Origin: Paramacrobiotus metropolitanus
Lineage: Eukaryota; Tardigrada; Eutardigrada; Parachela; Macrobiotidae
Direction: 5' to 3'
Assembly: GCF_019649055.1 (NCBI RefSeq)
Contig: NW_026570347.1
Location: 248,001-312,000 of the forward strand
DNA length: 64,000 nucleotides
Made by a program: the position numbers and the translations under genes. Numbering within the stretch: the stretch's first letter is position 1; each line of letters begins with the position of its first letter. Positions 58,906 to 64,000 of this stretch are shown in pieces. Under the pieces are notes generated by a model. That model was given only the letters and a program-made list of their open reading frames with translations, did not search any database and was not told the DNA's origin.

Positions 58906-60016
58906 GATCAACAGTCGTGAACAACGATAAATCAGGTACCTGTATGTTTTTCAATCAGTTATTCGTAATTTACTACGAATAATCAATTCTTTTTCGAATT
59001 ATTTTAGTTGCAAATGTAGTGGTTCGATTGTTAATATTAGTTTTATTATTGCAGTTTTCTTGCCGGAGTACACTAAAATGTCGAATTATGGGTAACACTA
59101 AAGCAGTGTATAAATTTTATAAAATGATTAGTACCGGTTTTAGGTTTTTGGAAAAAGGACCAGTGGTTAATATATCTTGTGATGTATTCCATCAACGCCA
59201 TCAGGGTTGTTTCGGGTCTTTAGCTTTGACACTAGGGTATGCAAAAATTTTTTGGACACCGTCGGTTGCTACAAGGTAAACCACCCGGCAAAATAAATAT
59301 TTAGATTATTCATAGCTAAATTAATACAGTTAAACAGTATGCTTGATAAATTTATTATCCAAGCAAAATTTTATATAGTTTCAAATATTTTCAGATTGAT
59401 TTCAGCTGCGGTAGAGGATTACTATGAGCGCTACTTTGTCGATTCCGGTGTTGCGTCCGCTTTGGAACCAGATGGTATTATTGGAAAAATTAACTACCCT
59501 TGCCAGTTGCAAGAATCGCAACGTACGAGTCCAGTTACTAGAAACAGCTTTTGGACTGTTATTGGAGAAGGATCAAAACAGACAAAAACCAGACCAATTC
59601 ATAAGATGGCCACGCAATTTCTTAAACTAACGTATGGACAGATAAGTACTTCGTTTATTATAGATCGTTAATATTATTGTTATATTATAGATAGGTTCCA
59701 AAAATGAACTGTGTGAAAGCGGGAATTAAAAACATAAGCAACTAGTATATTCTCAAGAATAATCATCTCAAGCGTATTCAAGTTACGCTTTTTCAATTTA
59801 TGCACAACAAACGCCAACATAATTAACGTATGCATAATTACCTAGTAATCAACTCTTTATGATTTGTTTTGATTAAATTAAATAAGGACGTTGGAGAAAA
59901 AATATTCTAACGTCATTAAAAATTGGCAAAATCTAAGAAATTGATTGCGAAATGTATTGTGTTGCAGTGAAAAAGTAATAACTGTATCAACGTCGTGTAA
60001 TGCCATCGTTTTGTAG
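58906..60016 (+). other. unresolved N-terminal region of the JmjC gene
   Basis: Open stretches at 59019-59277 (with FGSLALTLGYAKIFW) and after the acceptor at about 59395 (AAVEDYYERYFVDSGVASAL in one frame, LRPLWNQMVLLEKLTTLASC in another) could be upstream exons of the JmjC gene. I could not connect them with consistent phases. Confidence 0.35.
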
Positions 60017-61649
60017 GTCGAACGAAATATACCACATTAGGGCTGTTCGAAATAATCCAGAAACAGAGTCGCTGAACGTAATTGAAGCCGCCGTTGCGAA
60101 GGACGTTATTTATGCTCAAGCTCTGGATATTTCCTTATCGTCCTCGATATTCACCGACGAGGATATGCTTCCGGGACTAATTAATATCAATTTGTGTAAT
60201 ACAAAGCTCGAGGAAATTTTTGCAGATTACATATCTGGGGCCGGTCTTTCTCGTCCATGGCTATTAATTGGCGAGTCTCTCACATCGGTTGCTGATCATT
60301 TCGAAGACTGCCTGTTTAACAGCATTAGCGTAAATTTCGGTAGGTAAGACGATTTTAGATTTTTTCTTGGATGAAAAAAAATTAGGGTTAATAAGCAAAA
60401 AATAGAAAAATTTTTTTCTGCAGGCCCAGGAGTGAAAATCTGGACTGTTTTTCCTGTACTACAAATCGAGAAGGTTGTAAGAATGTACGCTAGTTTGTTC
60501 GGTTGCTCCGATCCAGATTATCCCTCAGGTACAGTGCTCAAAACGAGAACTTTTGCATAAGTCAACACTTTTTTACATGATTACATCATTTGACTAGAAA
60601 GGTCAAGCCACTGCATTATAGACAAAAGCAGTCCTGTGGCCATGAATTTTTCTTTAAAAGATTGGCAACTACGCCGGCTCTCCGGAAAAACTTTGGTCTT
60701 ACTCCAGTATGCTTTGTTCAAGAGCCAGGCACTGTAATGTATCTCGGCCCTGGCGTCCTTCACTCGGTAGTTAATCTCGGTGGGACAGTAAGCCAAGCGC
60801 GAAATTTTGTCGATGAAAGATGGCTCTCTGTAGTAGACACGGCTATACTGATGCGTGAAAAGGTAAAAGTTGAACTTTTACAAGACGCTCATCCTTAAAG
60901 GTGAATAAGTGGTCACATTTTTCTAACTTATAATCTTTTTTAACCTAGTGCTCAAAGCTGCGGCAAGACGGAAATTCCAAGGTTTTATTTTCTTGGATGC
61001 GTCTTTTAAGAGAACGATTATCAGCTCGATCCTCTGCTGCCGCACAACTGGTCAATGGTCGTCGTTTTCCTGTCCGTCAGTATAAAAAATATGGAAAGTT
61101 ACTGAAATCTTCTGACGCATTTATCAAAACATTTCCTAGCGTAATTGGACAAACGGATGTTTTTATCTTTGATTGCTTATTTAAACCAGCATTTCCGACA
61201 CATTTGGTTTGATGACCTCCAATGCGTCATTGCACTTCAGTCTATGTCATCGGAAATTCCCCTTCGTACCTCCATCCAAAAAACTGTCAGTTTAGGATTA
61301 TCTGATTCCGACATTATGTTTTCCTGCCCATACTCAGAATGTTCAAATGTTTACAAATCAAAGACTGCACTTAACGCTCACATAAGGGGAAGTCATAAAA
61401 ACAAATACCTATGCAACTTGTGCTATTCAACCAGACCTTTTAGCACCCTACACTGGTTGCAATCCCACCAAGCTACAGCCCATGGTAAAATTGTTGATAT
61501 TTTGCATAACCTGAGAATCATCGAATATTTCGTTTTTGTTGTAATAAGTCGATTTCTATTTGCACAATTTTCTAAGACGCTTGCACATTTTTTAATTTTT
61601 AGGTTTGCGGACGCAAAAGAAATGCCTCAACCAAACGGACCTGTTGTGA
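60017..61649 (+). CDS. JmjC-domain oxygenase with two C2H2 zinc fingers (N-terminus incomplete)
   Basis: Exons 60017-60339, 60424-60533, 60602-60862, 60949-61140, 61190-61484 and 61603-61649 join in phase. The JmjC fold spans the first three: VADHFEDCLFNSISVNFGPG gives the Fe(II)-binding H-x-E, KIWTVFPV follows, and GTVMYLGPGVLHSVVNLGG gives the distal His, with NFVDERWL after it. Then come a Lys/Arg-rich segment and two C2H2 fingers near the C-terminus (CPYSECSNVYKSKTALNAHI, then CNLCYSTRPF...HQATAH). JmjC enzymes use 2-oxoglutarate and Fe(II), often to demethylate histone lysines. A JmjC followed by C2H2 fingers recalls the KDM4/REF6 arrangement, but I see no JmjN domain. The 49-nt intron at 61141-61189 is unusually short. 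All three metal ligands are present, so it may be active. Confidence 0.75.
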
Positions 61650-62059
61650 CTGGAGCCCTGTGAATTCTGATACGGACGGAAATTTATGATTGTCTTGTCA
61701 GAAGATTATGCACAGCGTGTTTTTAATAATGAAATTTTCAATGTTTTTATCTTCCGATGAGTTTTGTATTTACAAGCATGATATGTAAATTTAGTTTTAG
61801 GGATTTATCTTCTAATAATTTACGCTCGCGTGAATTCATCTTGTCTCGGAACATGCCATGGAAAAATTCTGCAAATAAGTAGCATGACAGCCCGTAGTCA
61901 ACTTTTTCGAAGAACAAAAGCAGCATGGTAGTACATACATAACTCACATCGTTTATTAAATCGCTGAAGTCACACGGTAAATCTGATCACCGTTTACATT
62001 GAAGTGCAGAAAGAACACTAAAAAAGTGGTAATAAATGCTAGCATTATATAAATGTGCG
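61650..62059. other. short intergenic region between convergent genes
   Basis: No gene is seen. The JmjC gene (+) and the dsRBD gene (-) converge here, so the interval holds their 3' ends. Confidence 0.5.
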
Positions 62060-63189
62060 CTAAGTTCCCTGGCTCTTAATAACAAATTCATTTCCGTTGC
62101 AAGCTAGACAATGGAAACATAATCGTCTACGTTTTCGACTTATCAACGTACAGCAGCTCATACATTTTAAACCCTGGACAAAATGTTTAAAATAATTTTT
62201 GAAAACCTGATTAATATGCCGCACATTAAAATGACCAAAAATTTCCAGTGATGTATATCTACAATAAGGATCTACAACGTGTCCAGCGATTGGGTCTGCA
62301 GCAATTCCTTCACGCGTCACTGTGAATGTTTTCAGAGCAAGTCTGAAGTAGCTCTCGAGAGGAATCAGCGGATGCTCCATTATATTTCGATAATGATAAA
62401 AGTTGATTACACGAGTTTTGGCAATTGCCGATGAGCTACAGTACAGCAATATCGGTACCGGAAGAGGCTATAAAAAAATAAAATTGTTTATTGAATAATA
62501 AGCGTGACAAAAGTAAGTCTCGTAGATACATGTCTCAATACACTTTTTCAAAACTTACAAGAATAATAGAAAGTGGTGGATGCAGCTCAGTCAATGTCGG
62601 ATTGGATTGCAGACGCTCTATATCCCCGAAAGTGCGTTTTCCCATTCTTATGTAACAATGACTGGCGGTGTGTCCAAAATTTCCAAAAATATCGTATAGT
62701 TTTCCTTAAGAACAACGCAAGTCAAACGTCGAGCTGCAGATTGCTTGGCTACGATAGTGCCTGATCCGCTTCCGGCAGCGTGCAATTTTGATTAGGAATG
62801 CTTACTTCACAAGTATAGACTGTGGTGTTCCCGGAACCGCTACGAGAGCGATGGTGATATTCAATATCAAAATTTAAAACAATAGCGATATTTTCGAGAA
62901 GCCTGTGGTAAGGAATCGAAACGTCTTAAGAGGGCTCATCAAGTGAATTTAAAAGTCGTGAGTGGTAGTTTCTCAATAAAATAGACAAAAGTTTTTTAGC
63001 TGCGTCTTGCCTGGCAGTAACAATCGAACGACCAACACCTTCGGAGAAAATATCCTCAGTAGAAATCCCAGCGCGGTGTTTGCAGATTAACGGCTCGTTT
63101 TTATTTTTGGTCAAAGTTTTATAGCAAACACTGAAACCTAGTATCTTAGTGACAATGTTAACGATAACATAGAAATGTTTCCGCACCAT
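62060..63189 (-). pseudogene. two-dsRBD RNA-binding protein gene, decaying
   Basis: The first dsRBD-like segment (from the ATG at 63189) reads LGFSVCYKTL, NEPLICKHRAGI, then SEGVGRSIVTARQDAAKKLL, the classic G-x-G and A-A-K-K-L end. A TAA at 62926-62928 then interrupts an otherwise open frame that continues into a second dsRBD: LENIAIVLNFDIEYHHRSRS, TVYTCEVSI, and (one base out of frame, near 62773) SGTIVAKQSAARRL. Further on, a GTAAGT...TATAG intron joins GDIERLQSNPTLTELHPPLS to the exon 62449-62060, which ends with two CxxC-like pairs (CMSCC, CFHCLAC). dsRBD pairs occur in TRBP/R2D2-, Staufen- and ADAR-type proteins, and I cannot tell which. A stop plus one to two frameshifts suggest a pseudogene or assembly error. 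Confidence 0.6.
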
Positions 63190-63502
63190 TTCAGATGTTG
63201 TTTCAATGGTTCTAATTTTTGTATTAAATGGCTAGCTGATAAGCATCGCAAACCCGCCCTCTCGTGAGAAAGCGAGAAGTTAAGTTATCTTAAATCTACT
63301 ACCTCGCTCACAGTTCATGATAAAAATGCATCGATGCAATGTACTAACAACGCCACTTGTGTTTAGCTGACGAAATTTGTTCGCAATTTCAACCGCATTT
63401 ACTTCGTAATTTTGACAAAATAAATTAGATTACGATATTAAGCGGAAGCGGAAAAGATTTGGAAAGAATTCACGTTGAATAAGGTACGAAAAAGTTAATA
63501 CA
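63190..63502. other. intergenic, between divergent genes
   Basis: No coding sequence is seen. The dsRBD gene (-) and the integrase relic (+) are transcribed away from this interval. Confidence 0.5.
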
Positions 63503-64000
63503 ATGTCGGTTTCAGAGCACCGTAGAAAGTTGAACTTATTAAAGCAAATTTATACTGATGTTAATTCACCGGCTTATCTATCTGGAGCTTCTACGCTGTA
63601 CACTGTAGCTAAAGAGGAGGAAGCAGCAAAACGTGTAAAAATCACACATAAGGATGTGAAAGATTTTCTATCTCAACAATCTACGTATACTTTACACAAA
63701 CCTTTAAGAATTAAATTTAATAAGCTTAAAAACTTTTGTATCGGTGTTGATAATGTTTGGCATGCAGACTTAGTCGAAATGCAAAAGCTGCATCCCTTCT
63801 AAGATAAAAGAAAAACCAGCTAATGTAACGCTTAAAAATCAATCGACTCTATTTAAACAAGGACAAGAAAAAGGTTTTATTAAATTGGAAAAACCGGCAT
63901 TCAAGATTGGTGATTTAGTACGGATATTATTAAAAAAGAAAAAATTTGAAAAAGGTGACACAAGAAATTTTTCTGATACCCTATTTCATATCCAACGGAT
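63503..64000 (+). pseudogene. Polinton/retroviral-type integrase with catalytic core deleted, cut by the window end
   Basis: The frame begins MSVSEHRRKLNLLKQIYTDV, then SPAYLSGASTLYTVAK and KDVKDFLSQQSTYTLHKPLR, the N-terminal pattern of integrases of Polinton/Maverick and related elements. It reaches the first strand of the core (VDNVWHADLVEMQKL, where D of ADL would be catalytic). The sequence then passes, with a frame change near 63797, directly to the C-terminal domain: KIKEKPANVTLKNQ, AFKIGDLVRILLKKKKFEKG, DTLFHIQR. The remainder of the DDE core, about 120-150 residues, is absent. The element continues beyond 64000. Confidence 0.7.

Overview
This is a eukaryotic window, almost certainly from an invertebrate animal. 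The host genes are interrupted by GT-AG introns, several of them very short (49 and 58 nt), and the families are metazoan: an Id-type HLH protein, a MYT1-type C2HC factor, a SH3-WW-PH-RhoGAP protein, SNIP1, an arthropod-style aldehyde oxidase, a small heat shock protein and a JmjC-zinc-finger protein. The mobile elements (Gypsy-type, LINE-like tail, hAT MITE, FLYWCH/MULE, TNP2-like, Polinton-type integrase) are typical of ecdysozoan and other protostome genomes. A tardigrade or related ecdysozoan would fit, but the sequence alone does not prove it.

Layout. 0-5 kb: an Id/emc-like HLH gene (+), then sparse DNA. 5-7.5 kb: a gag relic joined to a LINE-type C-terminal tail (-). 8.0-13.9 kb: a complete 12-exon MYT1-family gene (-), reconstructed here as 611 residues with every exon phase consistent. 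13.9-18.7 kb: no supportable gene. 18.7-23.9 kb: a complete 12-exon RhoGAP gene (-), 833 residues. 26.5-28.5 kb: SNIP1 (-), 326 residues, head to head with a broken cyclophilin (+, 29.2 kb) and followed by a small heat shock protein exon (+, 30.3 kb). 33-36 kb: the C-terminal exon of an acidic protein (-), a decayed TNP2-like transposase (+), a candidate solo LTR and GC-rich foldbacks. 36.8-44.0 kb: a 26-exon aldehyde-oxidase-like molybdo-flavoenzyme (-), 1288 residues. 45-54.6 kb: a decayed Gypsy-type element with a nested hAT MITE, followed by a block of unusual ORFs containing repeated winged-helix-like modules. 55-57 kb: a FLYWCH/MULE transposase split by AT-rich DNA. 58.5-58.9 kb: a purine-rich minisatellite. 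60-61.65 kb: a JmjC + C2H2 gene (+). 62-63.2 kb: a decaying two-dsRBD gene (-). 63.5-64 kb: an integrase with its catalytic core deleted, running off the window.

The host genes look like an ordinary mix of transcription, signalling and metabolic genes rather than one pathway. The most noteworthy observations are: a 16-bp perfect foldback that rewrote the active-site region of the cyclophilin; a retroelement fragment that abuts a 17-nt microexon of the oxidase and leaves no in-frame AG acceptor; introns at the same codon position in three of the four MYT1 zinc fingers plus a 15-nt microexon; a precise 8-bp target-site duplication around the MITE inside gag; and a reading frame after the Gypsy pol with repeated linker-histone-like modules interrupted only by TAG/TAA codons. 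Several frameshifts and stops could be real decay or assembly errors. Four long multi-exon genes are perfectly in frame, so gross base error is not pervasive.
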